Assembly: GCF_030865425.1 (NCBI RefSeq)
Contig: NZ_JAVFCB010000002.1
Coordinates: 310,001-374,000, forward strand
Length of the DNA: 64,000 bases
DNA from: Microbacterium capsulatum
GTDB taxonomy: Bacteria > Actinomycetota > Actinomycetes > Actinomycetales > Microbacteriaceae
Direction of reading: 5' to 3'
Shown: positions 1 to 10,120 of the stretch, in pieces
Layout: each line of letters starts with the position of its first letter
Numbering within the stretch: position 1 is the stretch's first letter
Translations under genes and position numbers: made by a program
The notes under the pieces: generated by a model
Told to the model about the DNA's origin: nothing
The model's database searches: none
The model's input: the letters and a program-made list of their open reading frames with translations, nothing else

Positions 1-442
1 CCGCCGCGACGAGCGGGTGTTCCCGCCGGGAAACGACGTCGGGGTGATCGTCGAGGTCGAAGGCGGCGGCGTGCCCCGGTCGGTGTTCCTCGCCGATCTC
101 TCCGCCGCGTCTCAAGGCATGCTGCGGCGGATCGCGCATCCGCATGCGTACGCCGTCGTCAAGGTCGCGCATCACGGCAGCGCCGACCAGGATCCGCAGC
201 TCTACGCCGATCTGCGGCCGGCGCTCGCGCTCATCTCCGTCGGGGCCGGCAACGACTACGGCCATCCGCGGCAGAAGACGCTCGATCTGCTCCGCTCCCT
301 CCGTACCCCGATCCTGCGCACCGACCGGCGCGGCACGATCCTCGTCGGCCAGCACGACGGATCCCTGCGGATCTGGACCGAGCGCCCCGATCCGGGACCC
401 GATCGGTCACCGAGACCGTCGGCGTCGGCCCGTGCTCCCTGA
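1..442 (+). CDS. comEC: ComEC/Rec2 DNA-uptake protein, C-terminal part
   Basis: The reading frame is open through the left edge, so only the last ~147 codons are present. This part is the C-terminal metallo-beta-lactamase-like domain: the VAHHGS motif near residue 57 of the visible part, then a segment ending in SVGAGNDYGHP and a final LRTDRRGTI strand, are typical of the ComEC/Rec2 tail. The membrane (Competence) domain and the first metal motif HxHxDH lie outside the window. Family members form the inner-membrane channel for single-stranded DNA during transformation. holA follows directly, a common actinobacterial arrangement. Assignment is firm for the domain; competence itself cannot be judged here. 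Confidence 0.85.
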   Translation, partial: RRDERVFPPGNDVGVIVEVEGGGVPRSVFLADLSAASQGMLRRIAHPHAYAVVKVAHHGSADQDPQLYADLRPALALISVGAGNDYGHPRQKTLDLLRSLRTPILRTDRRGTILVGQHDGSLRIWTERPDPGPDRSPRPSASARAP

Positions 443-478
443 TGCCGGCGGGCGCCCGTGAACGTCCCCGGCCGCCGG

Positions 479-484
479 TACGCT
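479..484 (+). promoter_or_regulatory. -10 box for leaderless holA
   Basis: TACGCT is followed by 6 nt and then the holA ATG. This spacing would place the transcription start on or next to the start codon. The same arrangement recurs before many genes in this window. No clear -35 was seen. Confidence 0.45.
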
Positions 485-490
485 GGATCC

Positions 491-1543
491 ATGCCCGCAC
501 CGCGCTCGTCCTCCGCCGCACGACGCGGGGGGAAGGCGTCGAACATCCCGCAGGTGCCGTGGCGCGAGCCCCGGCCGGCGCCGATCGTGCTGGTCTCCGG
601 GCCCGAGGAGATCTGCGCCGAGCGGGCGATCGCCGGCATCCGCACGTACCTGCGCGCGGAGGATCCGGCCGTCGAGGTCAGCGACCTGCGCGCCGACGAC
701 TACGAGTCCGGGAGCCTGCTCGCGCTCGCCTCGCCCTCGCTGTTCGGCGAACCGAGGATGCTGCGCATCGCCGGCGTGGAGCGCTGCACCGACGCGTTCC
801 TCGCCGAGGCGGTCGCCTACCTCGAGCACCCGCAGGACGGCGCGACGGTCGTGCTCCGGCACACCGGGGCGAGCGTGCGCGGCAAGAAGCTGCTCGACGC
901 GATCCGCGCGGGCACCGGGGGCGGGATCGAGATCGCCTGCCCCGCGATCAAGCGCGACGACGAGAAGGCCGACTTCGCGGCGGGGGAGTTCCGCGCCGCC
1001 GGGCGGCGGATCGTCCCGCAGGCGCTGCGGGCCCTGGTCTCGGCGTTCTCCGACGACATCACCGAGCTCGCCGCCGCCTGTCAGCAGCTCATCAACGACG
1101 TCGAGGGCGATGTCACTCCCGAGATCGTCGAGCGCTACTACGGCGGCCGGGTCGAGGTCTCGGCCTTCGTCGTCGCCGACACCGCGATCGCCGGGCGGCT
1201 GGGCGAGGCGCTCGTCGCGCTCCGGCACGCGCTGGCCTCCGGGGCGGATCCGGTGCCGATGGTGGCCGCGTTCGCGATGAAGCTGCGGTCGATGGCGCGG
1301 GTCGCCGGATCCCGCGAGTCGAACGCGGCCCTCGCCGCGCGCCTCGGCATGAAGGACTGGCAGGTGGACCGCGCCCGGCGCGACCTGGCCGGCTGGAACG
1401 AGCGCAGCCTCGGCCTGGCGATCCAGGCGACCGCGCGGGCCGATGCGGACGTCAAGGGCGCCGCGCGCGACCCGATCTTCGCCCTCGAGCGGATGATCAC
1501 CGTCATCGCCACGCGCGCCCCCTACGGCGAAGCCGGGCGCTGA
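491..1543 (+). CDS. holA: DNA polymerase III subunit delta
   Basis: A 350-aa protein with the HolA pattern: an N-terminal AAA-like region starting IVLVSGPEEICAERAI, the LFGEPRMLRI strand, and a C-terminal helical collar domain ending in the ALERMITVIA helix. The delta subunit opens the beta sliding clamp during clamp loading in the replisome. The frame is open upstream to a GTG at 458, but the ATG at 491 gives the usual N-terminus with a short basic tail and has a -10 box at leaderless distance. It lies downstream of comEC and opposite rpsT, the usual actinobacterial neighbourhood. Confidence 0.9.
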   Translation: MPAPRSSSAARRGGKASNIPQVPWREPRPAPIVLVSGPEEICAERAIAGIRTYLRAEDPAVEVSDLRADDYESGSLLALASPSLFGEPRMLRIAGVERCTDAFLAEAVAYLEHPQDGATVVLRHTGASVRGKKLLDAIRAGTGGGIEIACPAIKRDDEKADFAAGEFRAAGRRIVPQALRALVSAFSDDITELAAACQQLINDVEGDVTPEIVERYYGGRVEVSAFVVADTAIAGRLGEALVALRHALASGADPVPMVAAFAMKLRSMARVAGSRESNAALAARLGMKDWQVDRARRDLAGWNERSLGLAIQATARADADVKGAARDPIFALERMITVIATRAPYGEAGR

Positions 1544-1560
1544 GGCCAGCACCCCCGGGT

Positions 1561-1647
1561 TCGGGGCGCATCCGCGCGTTTCGGGGCGCGTCAGGTCGTC
1601 GGATCACGGCGTGGCGCGCCCCAAACGGGAAATGGCGCCCCAAAACG
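1561..1647 (+). repeat. Intergenic inverted-repeat cluster
   Basis: Copies of a TTTCGGGGCGC-type block on the left (best at 1577-1589) face inverted copies on the right (1614-1627 and 1635-1647, GCGCCCCAAAACG). The segment could fold into a long hairpin between holA and rpsT. It looks like a small dispersed palindromic element, but only one copy is in this window. Confidence 0.5.
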
Positions 1648-1690
1648 ATCGCGGTCCACGAGGAGTGACCAGGGCGGCCCCGGGGGACGA

Positions 1691-1721
1691 CGAAGGCCCG
1701 CCCCAGCGGGACGGGCCTTCG
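1691..1721 (-). terminator. Terminator hairpin after rpsT
   Basis: A near-perfect hairpin pairs CGAAGGCCCG with CGGGCCTTCG around a short GC-rich loop, 20 bp beyond the rpsT stop. It lacks a clear U-tract, as usual in high-GC actinobacteria, and could work in both directions to separate holA from rpsT. Confidence 0.7.
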
Positions 1722-1741
1722 ACAGGTGAGGCTCAGCGAGC

Positions 1742-2002
1742 TCAGAGAGCGGAGACCTGCTTCGCGATCGACGACTTGCGGTTCGCGGCCTGGTTGGAGT
1801 GGATGACGCCCTTGCTGACGGCCTTGTCGAGCTTCTTCGTCGCCGTCTTCAGCGCGGTCTCGGCAGCGGCCTTGTCGCCGGCGGCGATCGCCTTGCGGGT
1901 GTTGCGGACGGCGGTCTTCAGCTCGCTCTTGACGGCCTTGTTGCGCTCGTGCGCCTTCTCATTGGTCTTGTTGCGCTTGATCTGCGACTTGATGTTCGCC
2001 AC
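1742..2002 (-). CDS. rpsT: 30S ribosomal protein S20
   Basis: An 86-aa, lysine- and alanine-rich helical protein beginning (GTG)[20 protein letters not shown], the standard S20 start. S20 is a primary binder of 16S rRNA. The frame is open further upstream, but the GTG at 2002 follows a GAAGG ribosome-binding site with correct spacing and gives the family-standard length. A terminator hairpin follows the stop. It stands alone on the minus strand between holA and a sugar-utilisation pair. Confidence 0.96.
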   Translation of the reverse strand: MANIKSQIKRNKTNEKAHERNKAVKSELKTAVRNTRKAIAAGDKAAAETALKTATKKLDKAVSKGVIHSNQAANRKSSIAKQVSAL

Positions 2003-2224
2003 GGGTGAAACCTTCGTTCGAGTGATGGATGGTTGTGCCGCTGGCGAGAGAGGGGCGCCGCACGGCGGTCGTGAGGGAAGAACCCACACGCAAGCCAATC
2101 ACCGATCTTATCAGGTGACCGGGGTGTTCTCCGAACCCGCCCGTCGGCGATCCGCCCCGCGCGTCGCGGGTGACGACGGACGGATTCCGGTGCAAGCTGT
2201 GCGGAGGACCCGAAGGAGTCGTCC

Positions 2225-3568
2225 ATGACCGAACCCGCTCCGTTCGATCGCGCTCTTCTGCGCCGGCTGCGCTTCTCCGCCGCCACCGCCGCGTTCCAGA
2301 TCGAGGGGGCGAGGGAGGCCGACGGGCGCGGCCGGTCCATCTGGGACGACTTCGTCGACACGCCCGACCGGGTGCGCGACGGCAGCACGGCGGATCCGGG
2401 CCCGGACAGCTACCACCGTGCCGACGAGGACGTGGCGCTGCTGCGCCGGCTGGGCGTGGACCGGTACCGCTTCTCGATCTCCTGGGTGCGGGTGCTGCCG
2501 GACGGCAGACCGAACCCGGTGGGGATCGCCTACTACGACCGGCTCGTCGACCGGCTGCTCGCCGCCGGGGTGACGCCCGCGCCGACCCTGTACCACTGGG
2601 ATCTGCCGTCGGTCCTGGAAGCGGAGGGAGGGGGGTGGCTGAACCGCGCCACCGCCGAGCGCTTCGCCGAGTACGTCGACGTCATGGCTGCCGTCCTCGG
2701 CGACCGCGTGCGGCACTGGTACACGATCAACGAGCCCGTCTCGACGACGCTGCAGGGCTATGCGATCGGCGAGCTCGCCCCGGGGCGCAGCCTGCTGTTC
2801 GACTCCCTGTCCACCGTGCATCACCAGCTCCTCGCGCACGGCCTCGCCGTCCCGATCCTGCGTGCCCACGGCGCCGAGCAGATCGGGATCGTGAACAACC
2901 ACACCCCGGCGATCCCGGCGTCCGGATCCGCGGCCGACCAGCAGGCGGCGTACGTCTACGACCTCATCCACAACCGGGTGTTCGCGGACCCGATCCTGCT
3001 CGGCCGCTATCCCGACCTCGACGCGCTGGGCGTCCGGATGCCCGTGCAGGACGGCGACCTCGCCCTCATCGGCGCCCCGTGCGAGGTGTACGGCGTGAAC
3101 TACTACAACCCGACGACGGTGGCGGCCTGCGACGGTCCGGTGCCGTTCGAGGTCGTGCCGACCCCGGGGGCGGAGACCACCGGCTTCGGCCCGCTCTGGC
3201 CGATCGTGCCGGAGGGGCTCACCGCCTTCCTCGTCGACGCGCGGGCGCGGTACGGCGATGCCCTCCCGCCGGTCGTCATCGCCGAGAACGGGGCGTCGTT
3301 CCCGGAGCCGGATCACGTGACCGCACGGATCGAGGATCCCGATCGGATCGCCTACCTGCGCGGGCACATCGGCGCCGTGCTGGACGCGGTCCGCGCCGGT
3401 GTCCGCGTCGACGAGTACACGGTGTGGTCGCTGCTGGACAACTTCGAGTGGGCGGACGGGTACACGCAGCGGTTCGGGCTCGTGCACGTGGACATGGACA
3501 CGGGGGAGCGCACCCCGAAGGCGTCCTTCGACTGGTATCGCGCACTCATCGAGGAGGCACGGGCATGA
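2225..3568 (+). CDS. GH1 family beta-glucosidase
   Basis: A 447-aa single-domain glycoside hydrolase family 1 enzyme. Visible landmarks are the N-terminal FSAATAAFQIEGA motif, YHWDLP, the acid/base Glu in TINEP (about E170), and the nucleophile in IAENG (about E354). The C-terminal YTVWSLLDNFEWADGY segment lines the sugar-binding site. It should hydrolyse beta-glucosides or beta-galactosides in the cytoplasm; there is no signal peptide. The stop overlaps the start of an MFS transporter by 4 nt (ATGA), so uptake and hydrolysis of a beta-linked disaccharide are probably coupled. The exact substrate cannot be read from sequence. Confidence 0.93.
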   Translation: MTEPAPFDRALLRRLRFSAATAAFQIEGAREADGRGRSIWDDFVDTPDRVRDGSTADPGPDSYHRADEDVALLRRLGVDRYRFSISWVRVLPDGRPNPVGIAYYDRLVDRLLAAGVTPAPTLYHWDLPSVLEAEGGGWLNRATAERFAEYVDVMAAVLGDRVRHWYTINEPVSTTLQGYAIGELAPGRSLLFDSLSTVHHQLLAHGLAVPILRAHGAEQIGIVNNHTPAIPASGSAADQQAAYVYDLIHNRVFADPILLGRYPDLDALGVRMPVQDGDLALIGAPCEVYGVNYYNPTTVAACDGPVPFEVVPTPGAETTGFGPLWPIVPEGLTAFLVDARARYGDALPPVVIAENGASFPEPDHVTARIEDPDRIAYLRGHIGAVLDAVRAGVRVDEYTVWSLLDNFEWADGYTQRFGLVHVDMDTGERTPKASFDWYRALIEEARA

Positions 3569-4848
3569 CCGGACGGCAGGGCGACGTCGCGGCGAAGCGG
3601 GTCGGCCCGCTCTGGATGACCCTGTTCACGCTCGCGTGGCTGGCGATCTGGACGGTGCAGCTCACCCCGGTGCAGCTGCTGCTGCCTCTCCAGCTCGACA
3701 CGAACAGCCAGGGCGAGGACTGGATCGCCGGCGTCGTCTGGGCGGGCGTCGTGCTCAGCGCCGGCGGGCTCGTCGGCATCATCGCCGCGCCGCTGTCCGG
3801 ACGCTTCTCCGACCGCACCCGCTCGCGCTGGGGACGGCGCCGCCCGTGGGCGATCGGCGGATCCCTGTTCTCGGCGATCGGGCTGGTGCTCACCGGGCAG
3901 GTCACCGGGCCGCTCGCGGTCGGGGCGTCGTGGGTCGTCGTGTCGGTCGGCGTCTCGGTCGCCTCGGCGGCGCTGACCGCCATGATCGCCGACCAGCTCA
4001 GCGAGCAGCGCGGCGCGGCGTCGGCGGCGGCGAGCTCGGCGCAGGCCGTCGGCATCGTGGTCGGCGTGGGGGCCGTGGTGCTCCTCGCGCTGAGCGTCGC
4101 CGCGTCGTACCTCCTGCTCGCCGGGATCATCGCCGTGGTCGGCGCGGGCACCGCGATCCTGCTGCCGGATGCGCCGTCGAACGACATGCCGGTGTTCGCG
4201 GCGGGGTCGTCGGGCCGGCCCGCCTCCTGGCGCGACCGCGACTTCCTCTGGCTGCTGATCAGCCGGCTCACGGTGAACGTCGGCAACGCCTTCGGCACGT
4301 CGCTGCTGCTCTTCTTCCTGCTCTACGGCGTGCGCGTGGCGTCCGGCGAGGCCCAGGACGACCTGCTCATCCTCATCGTCGTCTACACGGTGTTCGTCGT
4401 GATCGCCTCGATCGTCGCGGGGATCCTCTCCGACCGTCCGAGCGCGCATCCGCTCCGCCGGCGGCGCATGCTCACCGCGGTCTCCGCGGTCGTGCAGGCC
4501 GTCTCGGGCATTGTGATCCTGATCAGCCCGTCCCTCGTGATGACCGGGATCGCCGCCGCGATCATGGGCGCGGGATACGGCGCCTACATGGCGGTGAGTC
4601 TCGCGTTCGCGACCGATCTGCTGAAGGATCCGGACGACCACGCCCGCGACCTCGGCCTGGTGAACGTGTCCGCCCAGCTCGGTCAGCTGCTCGGGCCGCT
4701 GCTCGGTGCGGGCCTGGTCGCCCTCGTGGGCGGGTTCTGGCTGTTGTTCGCCGCGGCGGCGGTGCTCTCGCTCGTCGGCGCCGCGATGACCTACGCGGTC
4801 AGGGCGACGACTCCAGCGTCGCCAGTGCCAGCTCCAGTACCGCGTTGA
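3565..4848 (+). CDS. MFS sugar transporter (GPH/SLC45-like)
   Basis: A 427-aa polytopic membrane protein with about 12 hydrophobic segments. The loop after TM2 reads GRFSDRTRSRWGRRRPW, the signature of sugar porters related to the GPH and SLC45 groups. Its ATG overlaps the stop of the GH1 glucosidase, indicating translational coupling and import of the glucosidase substrate, probably with H+ or Na+. Its last 50 bp overlap the 3' end of the convergent hydrolase gene. Substrate specificity is inferred only from the partner enzyme. Confidence 0.88.
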   Translation: MTGRQGDVAAKRVGPLWMTLFTLAWLAIWTVQLTPVQLLLPLQLDTNSQGEDWIAGVVWAGVVLSAGGLVGIIAAPLSGRFSDRTRSRWGRRRPWAIGGSLFSAIGLVLTGQVTGPLAVGASWVVVSVGVSVASAALTAMIADQLSEQRGAASAAASSAQAVGIVVGVGAVVLLALSVAASYLLLAGIIAVVGAGTAILLPDAPSNDMPVFAAGSSGRPASWRDRDFLWLLISRLTVNVGNAFGTSLLLFFLLYGVRVASGEAQDDLLILIVVYTVFVVIASIVAGILSDRPSAHPLRRRRMLTAVSAVVQAVSGIVILISPSLVMTGIAAAIMGAGYGAYMAVSLAFATDLLKDPDDHARDLGLVNVSAQLGQLLGPLLGAGLVALVGGFWLLFAAAAVLSLVGAAMTYAVRATTPASPVPAPVPR

Positions 4849-5515
4849 ACACGCGCGGCCGCATGGCCGTGACGAGGTGCGTGGTGCGCGGCACCACGAT
4901 GAACTCGGCCTGCGGGGCGAGCCGGCGGTAGAGCGCCTCGTGCGTGCGCAGCTGGTCGAACTGGCCGTTCACGAACCAGGTCGGAATCGCGATCCGCCGC
5001 ACCGCGGCCTCGAGGTCGAGTCCGGCGAGGGAGCGCAGCGCGGCGTCCTGCACCGCCAGCGCGTAGCCGCCCGCGCCGAAGTCGTCCCTCGTCTCCTCGG
5101 GCAGGGTCGCGTCGAGGACCTTCCCGCTCAGCCACAGACCGCGATCCGGCATCGAGTTCAGTGCGCCGGCGAGCACCCGGTAGGCGGCCAGGCCCGGGCC
5201 GCGGGGGAGGGCGGTGCAGCTCGCGCCGATGAACCCCGCGACCGGCGGCGCCGGATCCTCACCCAGGTACGCGGTCGAGAGCAGCCCGCCCATCGAGTGC
5301 CCGACGAGCAGCACCGGGCCGTCGGCGGCGCGGACCGCGGCGTCGATCGTGTGCATCGCCTCGTCCAGGGCGAACGGCTCGTCCCGGCGCGTGCCGTGCC
5401 CCGGAAGGTCGACGGCGAGGGCCGGGTTGCCGCGCGCGCGGAGGTGGTCGACCTGCGAGCGCCACATCGTCGCGGACGTGCGGATGCCGTGCACGAGGAC
5501 GACGGAGACGGGCAT
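4799..5515 (-). CDS. Alpha/beta hydrolase
   Basis: A 238-aa protein with the alpha/beta-hydrolase core: oxyanion-side VLVHGIRTS near residues 6-13, the nucleophile elbow GHSMGG with Ser about 74, a putative acid in FVNGQFDQL and a catalytic His in TTHLVTA near the C-terminus. It resembles small esterase or MenH-like hydrolases, but the substrate is unknown. It is a single-gene unit converging on the MFS gene with a 50-bp antisense overlap. A TAGACT box lies 6 nt before the ATG, suggesting a leaderless transcript. Confidence 0.8.
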   Translation of the reverse strand: MPVSVVLVHGIRTSATMWRSQVDHLRARGNPALAVDLPGHGTRRDEPFALDEAMHTIDAAVRAADGPVLLVGHSMGGLLSTAYLGEDPAPPVAGFIGASCTALPRGPGLAAYRVLAGALNSMPDRGLWLSGKVLDATLPEETRDDFGAGGYALAVQDAALRSLAGLDLEAAVRRIAIPTWFVNGQFDQLRTHEALYRRLAPQAEFIVVPRTTHLVTAMRPRVFNAVLELALATLESSP

Positions 5516-5521
5516 GGCACG

Positions 5522-5527
5522 AGTCTA
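5522..5527 (-). promoter_or_regulatory. -10 box for leaderless hydrolase gene
   Basis: On the minus strand TAGACT ends 6 nt before the ATG at 5515. The same box and spacing precede recG, the HIT gene and DUF177, supporting a leaderless promoter. Confidence 0.5.
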
Positions 5528-5597
5528 GGAAGGATTCCGGGCGGTCGGCCCGCCCGCCCGGGAACCGGGGGCCTCCGAGAGCGCGCGGGCTCTCCCG

Positions 5598-5603
5598 TAG
5601 AAT
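5598..5603 (+). promoter_or_regulatory. Putative -10 of lepA promoter
   Basis: TAGAAT lies 66 bp before the lepA ATG, just after a small GAGAGC/GCTCTC hairpin. It is a good -10 match, but no convincing -35 was found. If used, lepA would have a conventional leader of about 60 nt. Confidence 0.35.
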
Positions 5604-5669
5604 CGATCAGATACCTCGAGACGCTCGGGGAACGCCCGATCCGAATCCCGGACCCACGCTCAGGACCAC

Positions 5670-7523
<1,854 letters not shown>

Positions 7524-7538
7524 GGCGGATCCGGTCGC

Positions 7539-9305
7539 TCACCTCCGACGCGCGCGACGTTCCTCGGTGCGCGCTGTCAGCGCCTTCCAGAACAGCCGTA
7601 CGCGCCGTGACCGGAAGACGAAGACGACGACGTTGAGCCCGGTGAACGCGGGCAGGGCCTGCCACGGCGAGTCCCGGTCGAACGTCGAGCCGATCGCGAT
7701 CAGGGCGGCGGTCGCGATCGCCAGGACGATCGCGGTGACATCTCCCCATACGCCGTATCCGCTTACCGTCTCGGGAACTCTACGCGCCGCGGGGAGGCGC
7801 GGGATCTGATCCGCGGCACGCTCCGGCAGCGCTATATGCCTGTCCGATGGGATCGACGCATCGAGGGTCGCGAGATGACTCGTCGTGAAGGTGGGAATGA
7901 CTGCCGGCTCGATCGAGACCAGGAATCCGTCGGCAGTGACCAGGCGGCGGCCTCCGTCCGGGTACTTCAGCAGTCCGACGGTCTCCTCGTACCGGGCGGC
8001 GATCAGGCGCCCGTCGCGATGCTCCATGCTCACGCCGGTCGGCGAGACGAACAGCACTTCCCCGGATCCGTTGCGCAGGCGGTGCACCTCTCCGTACGCC
8101 GATTCCAGTGAGCTCTGAAGCGTCTGCGTGAGACCGAACTCGGCAGGAGGTTCGATCGGCAATTGCGCGAGCAGACCAGACCAGAACTGCACGGACGCGG
8201 CGATGAGGTCGTCGCGGGAAACGGCGCGCAGCTCCTGCTTCAGCTCGTCGATCGTCGCCAGCCTGCGACCCTGAATGGCTGTGACAGCCATGCCGACGAG
8301 TTCGCCGGGCGAAACATCGCTGTCATAGGCATGCAGGCGCCGACTGCGCTCGGCTTCGATGTCGGCATCGTCGATGACGCCCCCGCGCAGGTCTGACAGA
8401 GCCTGGAGAATGCCTGCGACGAGTTCATCTCGATGCTCCGGTCGCACGTCGGCTGTGATGCTGATCCGCGCTGAGTCCGCATCGATGGGGGCGTACTCGG
8501 CGGCTACGTGATAGGAGATGCCCTGCTCGGTACGTAGACGCCGGAACAGGATCCGCTGAATGATCCCGGCTACGAACGAGGCGGCGGTCGAGCGGGGCAC
8601 TTCGGCATCGAGAAGCACGCCGCTCTGCGAGCCGATGAAGAAGCCTGGCAACTCGGAGGCTGCGAAGGTGCGGGGGCCGATCGGGCGGAGGTCTCCCCGC
8701 GGCAGGTCGATCGACAGGTCGTCGGGGAGTGCGTCTGCGGTGAGGACGGCTATTGCGTTGTTTCGCGTGAAGTATCGGGCCGCCCAGGACCTCACATCGT
8801 CGTCTCCGATCGTGTGCAGTCCGATCTCGCCCGCGTTCGCCAAGCCGGGGCCACGGACGCCGTACCGTTCCAGCGCCTGATGAAGCGCGGGGTGACCGGC
8901 GCGTCCCTGCCACTCGGTGCGCAGCACCTCCTTCTCGTGGTCGAGACGAATCATCGGCAGACTTCGGAGAGCGCTGGCGACGTTCGTCAGAAATCGGCTG
9001 GCAGCGCTGAGCGGTCCCTGGAAATGGAAGATCGTCAGATAGTCCTGAGTCTGCCCATTCGCATGCACGTCGGGGTCGTCGAGACCGAACAGAGCGAGGT
9101 GCTCGATCAGGTGCGTGATGCCGCTCGTGGCGAATGTCTCGTCTGCGAAGCCGACGCGGAAGATCAGGGCGCAGAAGACATCGCCGCCGGCCACGGTGCC
9201 ATGCACGACCGGGATGCCATCGACGTCTCCGACTCGAAAACGGTCGGACGCGAACGTGCGGAGATCGAACGCCCACTGTGAGCCGGGCGGATCATTGGTT
9301 GCCAT
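7539..9305 (-). CDS. M16-family (insulinase-like) metallopeptidase with C-terminal membrane anchor
   Basis: A 588-aa protein. The inverted zinc motif HxxEH is intact as HLIEH (about residues 65-69). A DHEKEVLRTEW segment around residue 123 matches the region that supplies the third zinc ligand (Glu) in M16 enzymes. A second, inactive M16-like half follows. The C-terminus (about residues 515-570) has two hydrophobic helices and a basic end, so it is probably membrane-anchored. The ATG at 9305 is chosen because upstream codons lack family similarity; the frame remains open to 9455. Base use is somewhat less GC-biased than in lepA and hemW. It lies in the usual lepA-hemW interval, convergent to lepA. 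Substrate unknown. Confidence 0.78.
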   Translation of the reverse strand: MATNDPPGSQWAFDLRTFASDRFRVGDVDGIPVVHGTVAGGDVFCALIFRVGFADETFATSGITHLIEHLALFGLDDPDVHANGQTQDYLTIFHFQGPLSAASRFLTNVASALRSLPMIRLDHEKEVLRTEWQGRAGHPALHQALERYGVRGPGLANAGEIGLHTIGDDDVRSWAARYFTRNNAIAVLTADALPDDLSIDLPRGDLRPIGPRTFAASELPGFFIGSQSGVLLDAEVPRSTAASFVAGIIQRILFRRLRTEQGISYHVAAEYAPIDADSARISITADVRPEHRDELVAGILQALSDLRGGVIDDADIEAERSRRLHAYDSDVSPGELVGMAVTAIQGRRLATIDELKQELRAVSRDDLIAASVQFWSGLLAQLPIEPPAEFGLTQTLQSSLESAYGEVHRLRNGSGEVLFVSPTGVSMEHRDGRLIAARYEETVGLLKYPDGGRRLVTADGFLVSIEPAVIPTFTTSHLATLDASIPSDRHIALPERAADQIPRLPAARRVPETVSGYGVWGDVTAIVLAIATAALIAIGSTFDRDSPWQALPAFTGLNVVVFVFRSRRVRLFWKALTARTEERRARRR

Positions 9306-9440
9306 CGTGCTCGCTTCGAACAACGGGACCGGGTACTGGGCGCGATCATATCCCCGCGTCAGGGCCATGACCGTCATTGACCCTGATCGCAAGCACCCCA
9401 GCCTTGGCGGAACCTGGGTGAGGCCGACGACGTCGCCAAG

Positions 9441-9446
9441 TAGGGT
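9441..9446 (+). promoter_or_regulatory. -10 box for leaderless DUF1990 gene
   Basis: TAGGGT is followed by 7 nt and then the ATG at 9454. It fits the leaderless pattern seen throughout the window. Confidence 0.4.
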
Positions 9447-9453
9447 GGTTGTC

Positions 9454-10107
9454 ATGCGTCGCGGGACATTCCGAGAAGGAACGGTGGACTATGCCGCCGT
9501 GGGAGCGACCCACGCGCCGGATCTGATGCAGTATCCGCCGGAGCAGAGCGTGCCCGCGGAGGAGTCCTGGCGGCTCGGCAGCGGCGAGGAGCGGTTCCGC
9601 AACGCCGGCGACGCGCTGCTGTCCTGGACGGCGCAGCGCGCCGCGGGTCTGCAGCTCACCGACGTGCGCCCGGCGTCCAGTCCCGGCTACGCCGGCGTCA
9701 GCTTCGACGCCGCGGGCGCTCCGATCGCACCGAGCCAGGGCGAGGTCGAGCCGCGCTACGACGAGGACGGCACGCCGTGGGCGGGCCCCGGCATGACGCT
9801 GAAGCTGCACGGCCGGGTGTCCGGCCTGCGTGCCGACGCCGAGCTGCGGGTGATCTCGGTGACCGAGCAGTCGCGCCGGATCGGCTTCGTGCTGGGCACG
9901 GTCAGCGGATCCGTCGTGAGCGGCGAGGAGTCGTTCGACATCTACTGGCACGAGGACACCGACGAGGTCTGGTTCACGGTGCGCGCGTTCGACCGCCCGA
10001 CCGGATTCCTGTACCGGACGCTGCCGTACCTGGTGAAGCGCCGTCGTCGCGAGCTGTTCGCCCGCTACCTCCGCGCGATCTCGCCGCTGTACGCGACGCC
10101 GCTGTGA
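9454..10107 (+). CDS. DUF1990 family protein
   Basis: A 217-aa protein of the actinobacterial and plant DUF1990 family. Landmarks are an N-terminal YAAVGATHA, the central RFRNAGDALLSW, and a C-terminal GFLYRTLPYLVKRRRRELFARYLRA segment. The fold is thought to be a small lipocalin/START-like barrel, but no reaction is established. The GTG/ATG codons further upstream are ignored because the family begins near this ATG, which also has a -10 box 7 nt before it. It is divergent from the M16-like gene and 13 bp before hemW. Confidence 0.8.
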   Translation: MRRGTFREGTVDYAAVGATHAPDLMQYPPEQSVPAEESWRLGSGEERFRNAGDALLSWTAQRAAGLQLTDVRPASSPGYAGVSFDAAGAPIAPSQGEVEPRYDEDGTPWAGPGMTLKLHGRVSGLRADAELRVISVTEQSRRIGFVLGTVSGSVVSGEESFDIYWHEDTDEVWFTVRAFDRPTGFLYRTLPYLVKRRRRELFARYLRAISPLYATPL

Positions 10108-10120
10108 CCGTGGTGCTGTG

